The notes beneath the pieces were generated by a model that had not been told where the DNA came from, made no database searches, and saw only the letters and a program-made list of their open reading frames with translations. A stretch of DNA of 64,000 bases from Tupaia tana. Taxonomy: Eukaryota; Chordata; Mammalia; Scandentia; Tupaiidae. Made by a program: the position numbers and the translations under genes. This document shows positions 33,127 through 46,748 of this stretch, one piece after another. Location of the stretch: the NCBI GenBank assembly GCA_026018925.1, contig JAKSZU010000005.1:87995386-88059385 (forward strand), written 5' to 3'. The first letter of the stretch is position 1. Each line of letters begins with the position of its first letter.

Positions 33127-33392
33127 AGGGACCAGCAGTTGGCGTAATGTCTGTGTTGCTGGACTCCTATGTAGTCGACCGTGGTTCGAGTCCCAGACCC
33201 GGTGGTTTAAATTCACGCTGGGCACGTGTGCATGCGTGCCCAAGATCCCGAGAGGAGAATGGAGGAGAAGGGATTGCAGCGTGGTCATCCCCCTGGGGGG
33301 GTGATTTCTTGCTTTCTGTCTCTCTGTCTCTCTCTCTCTGTCTGGTGAGTGCACGCGCCCTATAGCAAAAACCTCTCCAAGAAAAAAATAAA
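33127..33392 (+). mobile_element. tRNA-derived SINE, family A long form
   Basis: GGGACCAGCAGTTGGCGTAATG to GCCCTATAGCAAAAACCTCTCC. AAATCAGA occurs at about 33119-33126 and 33391-33398 as a short duplication. Confidence 0.92.
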
Positions 33393-35200
33393 TCAGAAAA
33401 GTAAGAAGAAAGATGCAAGGCTAATAAGATTGCCTTGGGTGCTTTGTCACTTGTGCTTGAAGTTTATCCAGAGAAGTTACCCCCTTGCATATCTTTTTAT
33501 TTTAACCTTAGTCAAATACATATGATTTTAAGGAGAGTTTGAATGGCTGATAAAATGGGAAGTAATCTTCTGAACAAATATTGTCCTATCAAGAACTGGA
33601 AAATGATTAGTGCAAGAAAATAGCCAAAAGAGAAAATGTTATGACTAAGAATAGGCACATTTAGGGGTAAGCCATTTTTGAGAGTGTAGGTTAATCTTGA
33701 TGAACTGTTTAGGGCCATATGTGGGAAAGTTCTCTTAAGCATGAAATTGCTATTTTCCCTTTATTCATTAGTCTCATGTCAGGGAAACAAAAATATGAAT
33801 ATTAATGACCAATGGACCATGACACTAGTGACAGATATTCAGAGTTGGAGCAGGTTGTCACCATTCATTTTGTAATTCAATCTCTTCCAGCAGGGCCCTG
33901 TTTTCTGTTTGTTTATTGTTGTCTGCTTTTATAATGATGAAGCTGGTTTAAAGTATCTGATCATCTTCAACTTTCCACCATTCATGGGATCAGGTGCAAA
34001 GGAGTTGATTGAGAGTTTTCTAATGATGCCTCGGCTCTCAACTCAGGAGCTGAGCTCCAGGTTGGTAATGTCTGGAGACAGTTATTACTTTAAATTCCCC
34101 TAAGAAGCAGATCTTCACAGAAGCTTTCTGGATACTTTATTCTCTCTAAAGTCAATCCTCTAATTATAGGATAAAGAGGTTTAGGAGATGGATATTGCCT
34201 GACAAAGTTAATACCCTTACTGAAATGGACGGTAAGTGGGGACACATAAAATTCTATTCCAATTTTTCATCAGTAGCCTCCTTTGATGCCCCAACTTATT
34301 CTTTATTATACTCCCTTTTGTAAGTTTTCTAGATGAATTGCCCTCTGCCTTGCTCTATGAATATTTATTCTGTCACATAAATATTAGCTATATATGATTA
34401 TTACTTATAAATGTTATATAAACATTCAGTGTATATATGTGTGTATTTAAACTTTCTTGTCCACAAAAAGTACTTTGCTACTCACTTTTGTCTTTATTCC
34501 TTGTCATATTTGTAATATAGTATATAACAGGAACTAAGAGAAAACATATTTTATAAAATGTTTGCTCTCCCTTCTTTCTTCCCAAGAAACTTGGTGTGAA
34601 TAAACCACCTTGGTTATATACACAGATGTTTTTTCAACACAAAGATTGTTTCTGTATAAACTCTTTGTCTCATTGCTAAGTAGGTCATATTAAGCTATAG
34701 GGGAAAAGGTGAGGATATCTTCATTTGTGTATAATTTGCTAATATGTTTAATATAACCTTGATTTCAAGTTTTGGTATATATATATTTGGATATTAAAAT
34801 TATCTTCTTGAAAGAGAAGATCTAAAATATACCTCTACAAATACATTATGAACATTAGGAAATAAAATGGATTACTGCTATAAATGTATTTAAAATATTT
34901 TCTTTATTAACACAAGTATTAATAAAAATGTATAAAATAAAACTTACATATATGTAATTTGGTAATTTATATTGTCTTTATTGAAATTTAAAGTAATAAA
35001 TATTACTCAAACATTGTGCCAAAAAATAACAAAAATGTGAGTAGAAAATACTCTATGTATACATTATCAATATATACAAATATTCCTAAATTCTACTAAA
35101 TAGGTCATGAATGTTCTTTTCTGGGAATTATTAAGTGACCAACAATACATATGTAAAACATTTTGTATACCTGTAAAAGGTATATAAATAACAAAGACAA
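33393..35200. other. Long unassigned stretch
   Basis: About 1.8 kb with no SINE, L1 or simple repeat that I recognise, the largest such gap in the window. 33840-34150 is the least AT-rich part (GGATCAGGTGCAAAGGAG, CGGCTCTCAACTCAGGAGC). No credible coding frame longer than about 75 codons. Confidence 0.4.
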
Positions 35201-35204
35201 CTAT

Positions 35205-36885
<1,681 letters not shown>

Positions 36886-37117
36886 AAAAATTTTAAATTG
36901 TAGGTATATTTGTTTACCAAAATAATGAATTCTTGTAGTATATTAAAATGTCCCAATAAACCATAGTTTTGTTCCCAGGTTTTAGAGTCAAGTTTGGATT
37001 TATAATGTGCTAGTACCTAGATTATCCTATAACTTAAAATCTATATTTTAGTTTCCTCAGATAAAATGAATCCACAATATGTCCACATTACAGAGACATT
37101 ATTATTTTTTATTATTA

Positions 37118-37379
37118 TTATTTTTTAGATTATTATATATATATTTTTTGCCACAGGGCATGTGCACTCACAAAAGAGATAGAGAGAAAGAGAGAAATCA
37201 CACCCTTCAGGGGGGATGGTGACATCACAATACCTTCTCTTCCATTCTCCTCTTGGGATTTTGGGCATGCACACATGTGCACCTGGCATGATTTTTCAAG
37301 CCACTGAGTCTGGACATGAACTGCAGTCTGCTATGTTGAAATTTAGTGCTTAGACAACCACTCCACCTGCTGGCCCCCA
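37118..37379 (-). mobile_element. tRNA-derived SINE, long form
   Basis: ATT/TA-rich left end, TTTTTTGCCACAGGGCATGTGC to CCACTCCACCTGCTGGCCCC. Flanked by ATTATTATT-type sequence on both sides, which obscures the duplication. Confidence 0.85.
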
Positions 37380-37507
37380 TCATCATTATTATTATTCTAA
37401 GTATGCATTAAAATATAAAAAATGACTGCCTGAAGCTGTACATATGTTAATAAAACCTAGCCATTCTGACAGATTCATACCACTTTGTTTAAAAAGAATT
37501 ATTTCTT

Positions 37508-37757
37508 GGGACGAGCAGTTAGCGTAATGGTTATGTCACTGGACTCCCATGTAGTCGACTGTGGTTTGCATTCCTAACCCGGTGGCTTAAAACTCAAATC
37601 ACGCACGTGTGCGTGCGTGCCAAGATCCTGAGAGGAGAATGGAGGAGAAGGGATTGCGGCCGTCCCCCCCGGGGGTGATTTCTTGCTTTCTGTCTCTCTG
37701 TCTCTGTCTATCTGGTGAGCACACGCGCCCTATAGCAAAAACCTTTCAAAAAATACT
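37508..37757 (+). mobile_element. tRNA-derived SINE, family A long form
   Basis: GGGACGAGCAGTTAGCGTAATGG to GCGCCCTATAGCAAAAACCTTTC. The tail is almost gone, and a short minus-strand SINE follows within a few bases. Confidence 0.9.
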
Positions 37758-37761
37758 TCTT

Positions 37762-37906
37762 TACTTTTATGTATTCAGTCATTTATTTTAATTTGACCAT
37801 AGAGAGACAGGATGTGAGAAAACAAGCCACCAGGTCTGGGACTCAAACCATGGTTGGCCATATGGGAGTGTCCGGTATCTTAAGCACCATGCCACCTGCT
37901 GGTCCC
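37762..37906 (-). mobile_element. tRNA-derived SINE, short form
   Basis: TCATTTATTTTAATTTGACCATAGAGAG, GAGAAAACAAGCCACCAGGTC, then the head to GCCACCTGCTGGTCCC. The two SINEs here face each other tail to tail. Confidence 0.85.
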
Positions 37907-39165
37907 AAGATTTATACCACTTTTTAAGAAATCAAACTTAATGTAATGTGTTCATAATAATATGACTCTCTATAGATATTCCTTTTTAAAAGATAACCTG
38001 AACTAGTCTGGACTTAATATGGGTAAGTATCAGTCTGAATCATAGCACATGAAACAAATATTAATTTATTAGTAAAATTTAAAAAATCACTTTGCATCTT
38101 CCACACATATCTTTGTGTAGTGAAAAACTTCACACAGTTGGCCCCTTAATAGATTTTGGGTTGCTTGTTTAGGCCCAGTCCATGTCAAAATAGAAATGGC
38201 AACTAATAGATTATAAGACTATTTTTCTCCAATATGTACTGGCAAAATGTTTTTCCTATGCATATACATAAAAGTATCACAATTATTCATACCTTAGTCT
38301 TTATTACTTTTCTTCCTAGAGGCTGACAGCTCAATGTTTGTGTCCTCTTGTTATTTATATATTTAGTTATTTAAATTTAGTTTTATTTATTATATGTTAC
38401 CCGTTTCCACTCACTTCATTTAATTTTGCTTTGTGCATCTATTATAAATAACACCTACTACTGTGTTAAGATCACAATAAATGATTTTAACATCCAAAAA
38501 AGTCATTCTCATCAATATGTTCACCATGAACGAGAAAAAAAAGAACTACTCAAATCAGGTAACTTTATTTCAACATTGAATAAAATTTTGGTGAAGGGGA
38601 AAACTCAAACTATTCTAGAATGAGACTTCACTCCATGTATATAAGTTCTATTTTGCATGTTTTCTCTGAGCCCAATGGAAGAAATAATCAATACATGGCT
38701 GTACAGACACTAAATGTAACAAGAAGTCAATTTATAGATTTTCAGGATGATACTCACCATTGCCACATGCTTTGTGACAACCTCTACAACAGTGAAAGTC
38801 AGAGATTAGTTTACAATAATTGAGCTGAAACTTCAATTTACCAGCAGAGTGTTACACAGTGTCAAACAGTATTCGATTTCAAGGAAGCTGGCCAGAAAGG
38901 GACACAAACTAAAACTAAAACCCCAGGGAAGCATGATGTATGATACTGTCATGGAAAAAGATGAAAACAACTTATAGGTATATATGTAACATATCATATA
39001 ATATATACATATATGTACATATATTTGCTGCTTATAAGAATGAACAAAACAAATGCTTTCAGGTTGGTAAGTGAAAGATATCATATTAATCATACCAAAA
39101 TACAAAGAAAAACATGGTTTTGTTTATTACATGGTTGAAATCAAATTATTAAAAATACAAACTGT
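37907..39165. other. Unassigned AT-rich sequence
   Basis: About 1.25 kb with no repeat or credible gene recognised. A TATA-type simple stretch lies at about 38976-39022. Confidence 0.35.
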
Positions 39166-39398
39166 GGGATCAGCTGACGGCATAATGGCCATGTCCCTGG
39201 ACTCCCCAAAATTGATCGTGGTTCGAGTCCTGGACCCAGTGCATGCATGCCCAAAAGCCTGAGAGAAGAATGGAGAAGAAGAGATTGTGGTGTGGCCATG
39301 TCTTCTGAAGGGTGATTTCTTGCTGTCTGTCTCACTGTCTCTCTCTGTTGCCAGAAAACGCATGCTCCCTGTAGCAAAAATCTCTCTCTAAGAAAATA
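39166..39398 (+). mobile_element. tRNA-derived SINE, family A long form
   Basis: GGGATCAGCTGACGGCATAATGG to CCCTGTAGCAAAAATCTCTCTC. About 25 bases of the GGTGGCTTAAACTCACGCC stretch are deleted between CCTGGACCCAGTG and CATGCATGCC. Confidence 0.88.
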
Positions 39399-39520
39399 AT
39401 AATAATACAAAATGTAAATGCATAGGCAAAATCTGCTTTTTGAAAATAATTTGAATATTTAGTAAGTGGGCATAATTAAATATTTTTTTGAATATTATTT
39501 TCTCCACATTTTCACAATAT

Positions 39521-39524
<4 letters not shown>

Positions 39525-39569
<45 letters not shown>
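39525..39569. repeat. 45-base poly(T) homopolymer
   Basis: Uninterrupted T tract at a T-rich position of antisense L1 ORF2 and not joined to a SINE or L1 3' end. Confidence 0.95.
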
Positions 39570-39572
<3 letters not shown>

Positions 39573-39890
39573 AGAGCCATCCTAGTGAGTGAGTGGTTTA
39601 GAATTATGTGACACTGATGGCCAATGATGCTGAAAATCTTTTTGTGTACTTGTTGGACATTTGTACATCTTCTTGGGAGAAATGTCTGCACATATACTAT
39701 TTTCAGTTGACTTATTGTCCTTTTATGATTCAGTTGTACCAGTTCTTTATATGTTGTATATAAAATTCACTTGCCGGATATATGACTTGCAAATATTTGC
39801 TCCTGTATTGTAGTTTCACTTTTCAGTTACTGAATATTCCCTTTGAAACAAAAATGTGTGAATTTTGATTAAGTCCATTTTATCTACTTT
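39570..39890 (-). mobile_element. Old L1 antisense ORF2 3' part
   Basis: GAGAGCCATCCTAGTGAGTGAG, GATGCTGAAAATCTTTTTGTG, GTTGGACATTTGTACATCTTC, GAGAAATGTCTGC, CAGTTCTTTATATGTTG and TTGCAAATATTTGCTCC follow antisense L1M order. Confidence 0.7.
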
Positions 39891-39905
39891 TTAAACAAAT
39901 TGTGT

Positions 39906-40145
39906 TTATTTATTTTTATTATTACATTTAGTCACTGTACATCTTTACAGCATGCAAAATGAATTTTCCCAGTGTAAATACTGTATATTTTCCAGCCAAA
40001 ACTATTCCTAAACACATTATTATCAACTGATAATTTGCCATTTTCATGTCCATGAAATGTTTTGATTTTTTTCCCTTGATTCCCTGCTGTCTGTCCCCAA
40101 TTGCCCACCTCTTCCCACACTCTATTGTATCGACATTTGCTCTTC
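39906..40145 (-). mobile_element. Younger L1 3' UTR fragment, antisense
   Basis: TTATTTATTTTTATTATTACATTTAG left end, GTACATCTTTACAGCATGC, TTATTATCAACTGATAATTTGCC and CTTGATTCCCTGC parallel the copies at 26.3 and 59.9 kb. Confidence 0.6.
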
Positions 40146-40244
40146 ATGCTTTTATAGCTACCAATCTTTCAGTTTCTTCATAAGACATTCAGTATATATA
40201 TTAATATATTTAATTTGAATACCATCATAATATAAAATATAACA

Positions 40245-41480
40245 TATGCAACATATGCACACTTAAAACTCTGAAATATTGCAGAGAAAAGCTTGAAGGA
40301 CCCAAATAAGCAAACAATATATTTCCTGTTCACAAATTGAAAGTCTTTATATTGCTAAAATTACAATGTTCATGGCTGGCTCCATAGCCTAGTAGTTAAG
40401 GAAACTTGATGCCACATGACTGATTGAGGCTCAGATCTTTTCCCCTGTGGCTTGAAAAACATGTGGAGCCTGGGTCTGTGCATGTCCAAAATTCTGACAG
40501 GTTAGAGAGATGGAGGAAAAAGGATTCTAGCATGACCATGCCCAATTGGGGGTGCTTTCTTCCTTTCTTTTTCACTCTATATCTCTCTTTCTGGAGGGCA
40601 CATATTTTCTTTGACAATTTAAAAAATGACAATTTTCTCCCATACTATTTTATAACTTGAAGACTAGCATACATAATTCCACAGACTTTATAAATTGACA
40701 AGCTGATTATAAAATTTTTAGGACAATTCAAAGAACAAGTGTTGTCAAAATTGTTCAAAGAAAGATAAACTAAATAGTACATACATGGCCTGACTTCAGG
40801 ATGATTTGCAACGCTCTAATCAGGAGTGTGTGGACTTAAATGTAACAAGTAGCTCAATGAAACAGAGTCACGGGCCAATAAAAAAGAGTAGCATATATGT
40901 CAATTGATTTCTGATATGGATAAAAAAGTTCAATGGAGAAAAACTTGCTTTTCAGAATGGTGCTGGAAGTATTGATTATCCACAGGCAAAGAAATGAACC
41001 TTGACTCATACTATGTGTCACATACAAAATTAAATCAAAACAAATAATGAATGTAGATACAAGACCTACAACTTCTACAAGAATACAAACGATTCAATTT
41101 TATGACAGGTTTAGGCAAAGATTTTTTTTTAAAATTTATAACATTATCACAGTGCAAATAAGAAAAAATGATCTACTGAAAATCATAAATTATAGGATGT
41201 CTACTTATTTAAGATACTGTTAAAAGAATAAGAAGCCAAGTCAAAGATAATAAAAAAATATTTGCAAATCACATAGTTTGTAAAGGGTTATTTTGCAGAA
41301 TATACAAAGCATTTGAAAAATCTATGAAACAGAAAAGACACAATACGATTTTTAAAAGCAAGAAATATTTGAATGCTACTTCACACATGCACAAACAAAT
41401 ATACAGTAGGTAAAAAAACACATTTAAATACACTATGAAACATTAATTCTTAGGGAAATATTAAGTATATGATTTATATT
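40245..41480 (+). mobile_element. Old L1 ORF2 (central to C-terminal), plus strand, interrupted
   Basis: Collinear with L1 ORF2 after the RT domain: AAATTGACAAGCTGATTATAAAA, GCCTGACTTCAGG, CAATCAATTG-type loss, GTTCAATGGAGAAAAACTTGC, GAATGGTGCTGGAAGTATTG, ACAAGACCTACAACTTCTAC, then later AATATTTGCAAATCACATAG and GCAGAATATACAAAGC. Many stops. Interrupted by a SINE at 40374-40622 and an A/T-rich spot near 41121. Confidence 0.65.
40374..40622 (+). mobile_element. tRNA-derived SINE, family B
   Basis: TGGCTGGCTCCATAGCCTAGTAGTTAAGG head, GCCACATGACTGATTGAGGC, GACAGGTTAGAGAGATGGAGG, CATGACCATGCCC, ending GGGCACATATTTTCTTTGAC. This is the clearest family B example. It lies inside old L1 ORF2. Confidence 0.82.
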
Positions 41481-41583
41481 CTCTTTCTTATTTTTCAAAA
41501 ATTTTGTATTTTCAGATTTGTGGGTCTGTTGTTTATTCATGGCCTTCTCTTGGTTCTCATTGTTAATGACTTGTTTATGTTTT

Positions 41584-41746
41584 AAAAAAATATTTTATTT
41601 ATTTTTATTCAGCATTATTATTATTTTTTTAATTTGACCAGAGAGAGAGAAAGAGAGAAAGCAAGCTGCCAGGTCCAGGACTCGAACTGTGGTCGGCCAT
41701 GTGGGAGTCCAGCATGTCTTAAGCACCATGCCAACTGCTGGACCCA
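41584..41746 (-). mobile_element. tRNA-derived SINE, short form
   Basis: AATATTTTATTTATTTTTATTC tail, TTTAATTTGACCAGAGAGAG, GAAAGCAAGCTGCCAGGTCC, then the head ending GCCAACTGCTGGACCC. It is a near-consensus representative of the short form. Confidence 0.9.
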
Positions 41747-41924
41747 ACTTGCTTATTTTTATAAGATTACTTCTTATTTTTTATTTATGGGAATATCTGG
41801 AGAATTATATGAGCCTTGGAAGGAAGATCTGTTTTTCCAGAGAGGATTCACATTTACTTCCAAAAGTCTAGGAAAACTTAATCTACACATTACAGCATGG
41901 ATTAAACTTATTTTTAATTTAAAA

Positions 41925-42146
41925 AAGAGTGTGCATGCTCACCAGAGAGACAGCGATAGTGATAAAACACTTCCTAGGGGGGATGGCCACACCCCAATCC
42001 CTTCTCCTCCATTCTCTTCAAGGAATTTTGGGGACTCACACACACGAGTCCAGTGTTTTTCTTAAGCTAACAGGTCCTAGAGTGGAACTATGCTGTTGGC
42101 CATGTAAGAACCATCTACCCCAACCACCATTCCAGTGGCTGGCCTA
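41925..42146 (-). mobile_element. tRNA-derived SINE, long form
   Basis: GAGTGTGCATGCTCACCAGAGAG, GGGGGGATGGCCACACCCC, CTTCTCCTCCATTCTC, and a head ending ATTCCAGTGGCTGGCC. Confidence 0.82.
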
Positions 42147-42384
42147 AGTAGCATCATGTTTTTAATGTAACCATGGCTGAATAACCATGTTACATTTTCT
42201 TTATGGTTATTCCTTTTCAAGATCTTTTTTATCATTTGCCTTTGCTTGTCCCCAGTGTCAAGCAATTGTTCTTGCTCTGGCATGGGATCAAGGGATCCTG
42301 GTTTCAACTGGTTCCTTCTTCCACGGAGAATGCAATCTTTGTACTTTCAGTGTTTAGGAACTCCTTTTTTCCCCTTGATACATC

Positions 42385-42610
42385 ATGTGTATATATGAAC
42401 ATGGCGGGTGGGGGAGATCAAGGAGCATCCCCCGCAAGGTCTAGTCACATGGAAATCCCCTTCCTCCAATCCTCCAGCCCATGAGATCTTGGGTACGTGT
42501 GTGAGTGCCCTGTGTGCTTTGGGCTGACTTGACCAGGTATTTGAACCATGGTTGCCATGTGGAATCCAGCTTCTCTGGTGTCTATTGTGTGCCAGGAGGC
42601 CATGAAATAC
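42385..42610 (-). mobile_element. Divergent tRNA-derived SINE, family B-like
   Basis: GGTGGGGGAGATCAAGGAGC, GTCTAGTCACATGGAAATCCCC, CATGAGATCTTGGGTACGTG, GGTATTTGAACCATGGTTGCC and an end GTGCCAGGAGGCC. The reverse order is as expected. Confidence 0.6.
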
Positions 42611-43474
42611 ATCATGAAGGTAATCAAATATTCTCGAGTAAAAATAGCTGTATTATTGATAGTATAAATCTTAACTTTCATCTTCAGTTAGGTTTTGCTC
42701 ATGAACTTTTTTAGATTCTTAGAAATATGTTTTGTAATATTTTCTCAGCATTTTATATACTTTCCTGACAGTATCTAGGATGTCATATTGCAAGATATAA
42801 AGAATACATGTATATTTTACTATTGATTTTTTTTAGCTAATTCACTTGGCAGGTACTGTATGAATACATGTGGCTTCAAATCTTATTTTACATGGTTATA
42901 TTACTTAGGTTGGTCTAATTTCTTCTAATACACATATCAAGTTAATAATTTTAGTATAGTGATCTGTTTGAATATTATAACATATTCAAAGTTGTTTTAA
43001 GAGAAACAGTGGTTTATTTGTCCCAAAACAAATATAATATACAACTTCCAAGAAGAAATAAAATTAATTTAATACACAAATAGCTGTCCTGTGGTCTTCT
43101 GGTCTGGTTTTCCATGATTCTTCTTTACGTTAATTATTGTGTATTTTTTAATTATTTGTGATCTGTTTGTAAATGGGACTCTTAGTTTGCAGGATCTGAG
43201 ATTAATGAAAATAATTTTCTTTCACCTAATAAAATACCCAGTTTAAGTATTACTTTAAATTTTAGTGTAGGAAGACAAGATTCTGCAGGGGCCATAAAAA
43301 CACCAAATAGTTTGGTAAACATTTTGCCAAAGGCTGGAGGCAGTTAGAAGTATACAAGTGATTTGAAAGGAAACAAGTAGTGATATGGCAAGAGAGAAAA
43401 TAATTTACAAGTCATGGGAATTTACTTCCTACATCTTGAAGTAAACTTGAAGCAAACTTTTTGTTTGTTTGTTT
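42611..43474. other. Unassigned AT-rich sequence
   Basis: No repeat or gene recognised. Confidence 0.35.
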
Positions 43475-43711
43475 TGGCCTTAGGATGTATGCACTTGTGG
43501 GGGTGGGAGGAGGGAGAAAGTGAGAGGGAAGGTGAGAAATCACTGCCCCCTCAAGGGAACAGCCACTCTGACGCTGCAGTCCCTTCTCTATTCTCCTCCC
43601 ATGCAAGCAAAGGTGCCAGGTATGAGTTTCTAGTCACCAGGTCAGGAACTCAAACTGTGATCAGTCATTTGGGAGACCAGCATGTAACTGCTACACCATC
43701 TGCTGGTCCTG
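43475..43711 (-). mobile_element. tRNA-derived SINE, long form
   Basis: TTTGGCCTTAGGATGTATGCAC, GTGAGAAATCACTGCCCCC, CAGTCCCTTCTCTATTCTCC and a head ending CACCATCTGCTGGTCC. The GGGATCTTGGGCACACAC stretch is deleted. Confidence 0.82.
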
Positions 43712-43948
43712 AAATAAACTTAAATCAAACTTTAACACTTTAAAAAATATTTTACCAAACTATAAGCACATTCTTGGAAGAAAGTAAAATTTTCCTGAAC
43801 TGATACAAAGGTTGTTCATTTTAAAGCAGTTTATTTGAAAACATAACTTTATAAATTATATATTACAAATTTACCAAGTGTCATATGGATAAACAGTTAG
43901 AAGAAAAAATGGTTAAATGCTTGTGCTACTATTTACTACAAGTGAATC

Positions 43949-44218
43949 CCAGGGATCAGTAGGTGGCTTGGTGGTTAAGGTGCTGAACTTCCACATGGCC
44001 AACCACAGTTTGAGTCCCAGACATGAGGGCTTGAAAATCACACTGGGCACACATGTGCGCATGCTCCAAAATCTCAGGAGGAGAATGGAGGAGAAGGGAT
44101 TGTGGTGTGGCAATCAGATCTAGGGAATGATTTGTCACTTTCCTTCTCACTGTCACTCTGGTCAGTGCACACACCCTATGTCAAACACACACACACGCAC
44201 ACACACACACAAACAAAA
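43949..44218 (+). mobile_element. tRNA-derived SINE, divergent long form with CA tail
   Basis: CAGGGATCAGTAGGTGGCTTGG head, GTTTGAGTCCCAGACATGAGGG, GAGGAGAATGGAGGAGAAGGG and CCCTATGTCAAACACACACACACG. The A tail has become a CA microsatellite at 44185-44210. Confidence 0.85.
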
Positions 44219-44814
44219 AGCAAATCCTACTCTTTACTCTTTTATTCTTTGTAGGCATGAGCTTTTTGTCTGCCTCTAGTTATCTTACACAAATGAGAAA
44301 GCTAAAATCAAAGTCCAAATACATTAAAGGATATATAAAGCACTATTAGTTTTCATTTCACATTTAAGCCAGGGCAGAACTAAATGACACAGCTTTGCTT
44401 ATGGTAAAGAGACAGCAGCTGCTATAACTTAATTACCTTGCACTTCTCACTAGCACCCTTAATCAGAACACCACTAATTACTATAATATGTTTCCAGAGG
44501 GCTAAATAGAATTGTTCTAACTTATTTGAACTTAACCTTAAAGACTATGACATGAACTCTACAATTTTGAGAATGTAAGAAGCTTAAATGTAAAAGTCAG
44601 CATCTTTTTAAAACACTCTGAAAATATATACATGCAAATGTCCCAGTTTACCAAAAACTCTGCATTTTCTTAATTCTCATTTTTTTATGTAATGAGTAAA
44701 ATATATTCTCATTAACTGTAAATTATCTAGTACTTGCAAAAATTTAGTGGATGTAAATATATTGAAAGAGGCTAATATTGACTACAACATATATTTGCAT
44801 TAAAATATATAAAT
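44219..44814. other. Unassigned sequence
   Basis: No repeat or gene recognised. Confidence 0.35.
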
Positions 44815-45050
44815 CTGGGCACAGTCCTGTAGCACAGCAGTTAAGCATAGCAGTTAAGGTTTAATCCCAGCAAGGAAACATTTCAAGTGTGTGTGCATGC
44901 CCCAAATCCTGATGCCATGGAGAAATGAAGGGAAAAGGATTTCAGTGTGACCACATCCCATTGCAGGGGTGAGGGCTCTCTCTCTCTTTCTCTCTTCTTC
45001 CCAAGCACACACTCCCTCTTGCATTAAATAAATAAATTAGTAAAATAAAC
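44815..45050 (+). mobile_element. Divergent tRNA-derived SINE, family B-like
   Basis: CTGGGCACAGTCCTGTAGCACAGCAGTTAAG head with a local AGCAGTTAAG repeat, GTGTGCATGCCCCAAATCC, GGATTTCAGTGTGACCAC and a CTTGCATTAAATAAATAAATTAG tail. Confidence 0.7.
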
Positions 45051-45329
45051 AAATAATTGTGTAAGTTAAATCCCAATTAAAAATTTGTTTGAATTTAGAG
45101 AGAACATTTTAAAACTTATTTTAGATATTATTTGTATGTACAAATTTATTGCTATATGCCCTGTAAATAAATATCTAATGAACAAGAAAGAAAATAATTT
45201 AAGATTTATCCAATAATGTATATATCAGATTCACAATGTCTGAAATACCATTCTCTGTCTTTCATGAAATGTGATATTTGTAATTAGTAGAAAACAAACT
45301 TCAGATGTTCATAGGCTATATCAAATCTT

Positions 45330-45404
45330 TTTAAAAACATATTTATTTATTTAATTTTATTTATTATTTTCTAATTTGATGAGAGAAGGAGAGAGAGGAA
45401 GAGT

Positions 45405-45442
<38 letters not shown>

Positions 45443-45521
45443 CTGCCAGGTCCAAGACTTGAACCGTAGTCGACCATGTGGGAGTCTAGCACCTTAACCA
45501 CCACACCACCTGCCGGCCCCA
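45330..45521 (-). mobile_element. tRNA-derived SINE, short form, with GA microsatellite
   Basis: ATATTTATTTATTTAATTTTATTT tail, GAGAGAGAG tract at 45409-45440, GAAGCTGCCAGGTCC, then the head ending CACCTGCCGGCCCC. GCTATATCAAATCTT (45315-45329) and GCTATGTCAAATCTT (45522-45536) form a duplication with one mismatch. Confidence 0.88.
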
Positions 45522-45536
45522 GCTATGTCAAATCTT

Positions 45537-46400
45537 AATCAGTCATCTTGTTTTCTAAAAATTATGCATGACTACTGAAGAAAGGCCTGTACATAGATAA
45601 AATTCATTAATATTCATTGAATGAATAAGTAAAAACAGTGTATATTTTTTAACAGCAGCCTTCTCAGAGATGTGAGTGCATGTGTGTATCTGTGTATAAA
45701 ATCTATGAGCGTTTATGTATCTAACTTATTATGTCCTGATTACATAATTCCATGAAGAGAAATAAAATAGATTTAGTATTATGCTGTGTTTTTTTTTTAA
45801 TGGATTTGGTCATTATCCTAGAAAACTAAGACTTTAAAGTTAGAACCATTATAACTATATGTGAATGAAAAACATTCGTTATCTGAAATTTATTTCATTA
45901 CACTGTTCTTTCCAACCCCTCGAAACAACAGCAAAACAAAAACAAAACAAAACAAAACCTCTCTCATTATTGCTGTATGGGATCCATGATTTTCTATCTT
46001 AAAATGGCGGAGGGTGGGAGGGAGGAAAGCAAGAAAGGAAGAAAAAAAAAGGAATATAAAATATTAAAAACATAATAAATAAATTCATGAAAAAAGAAAA
46101 GTTGGTAATGTAAGAAGTTTTTTGGTAAGTTTGACGGACAGTTAAAACCTGAGAACCCTATTGTTAGGAAGTACATTTGGTCTTTTAAGTAGTAACTAGG
46201 AGTGTCAATTCTAGGAGGAGCATTTACTGAAATAGTTCAGACATAGTTTTACAAATTTGTACTCTTACCAACATTGTATAAAACTTAATATACTTTCTCT
46301 ACAAAACTTAATATCATCAAACTTTTCCATTTAACAAAGCAATTGTCTAAAATAGTATACCATTGGGTCTTGATTAGCATTATCCAAACTAGTAATCAAG
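45537..46400. other. Unassigned sequence with simple A-rich stretches
   Basis: AAACAAAACAAAAC and GGAAG/GAAAG simple stretches occur at 45933-45958 and 46018-46052. 46190-46320 has weak antisense L1 resemblance, too weak to assign. Confidence 0.3.
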
Positions 46401-46428
46401 TTAAATGTCTTTTTCTCCTCTTCTCTCT

Positions 46429-46560
46429 CCTTCCTTCCTTCCTTCCTTCCTTCCTTCCTTCCTTCCTTCCTTCCTTCCTTCCTTCCTTCCTTCCTTCTTT
46501 TTTTTCCTTCCTTCCTACCATCCTCCCTTCTTCTTCCTTTCTTCATTCCTTTCGTTTTCC
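46429..46560. repeat. (TTCC)n microsatellite with degenerate flank
   Basis: Uninterrupted TTCC units at about 46431-46497, decaying into TCCTTCC/TTTC sequence to the right. It accounts for long SFLPSFLPSF-type translations, which are not genes. Confidence 0.95.
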
Positions 46561-46579
46561 TCTTTCTCTTTTCTTTTCT

Positions 46580-46627
46580 TCTTCATTCTCCAGAGGGCAT
46601 GTGTGCTCACCAGATAAAGAGAAAGAA

Positions 46628-46658
<31 letters not shown>

Positions 46659-46748
46659 AAGGGAGAAAGCACCCCTCAATGGGGCATGGTCACTTTACAA
46701 CCCTTTCTTCTCCAATTGGCCATTCTGTTGAAATTTTGGACCCAGTAC
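46580..46748 (-). mobile_element. tRNA-derived SINE, 3' half only
   Basis: GAGGGCATGTGTGCTCACCAG, a GA run, CACCCCTCAATGGGGCATGGTC, CTTCTCCAATTGGCC, GAAATTTTGGACCC. The tRNA head that should follow is absent. A short SINE starts instead. Confidence 0.7.

Noticed and set aside
24893-33392. Regularly spaced similar sequences suggesting an array such as CRISPR
   Set aside because: They are dispersed SINEs of variable spacing and orientation with their own target-site duplications.
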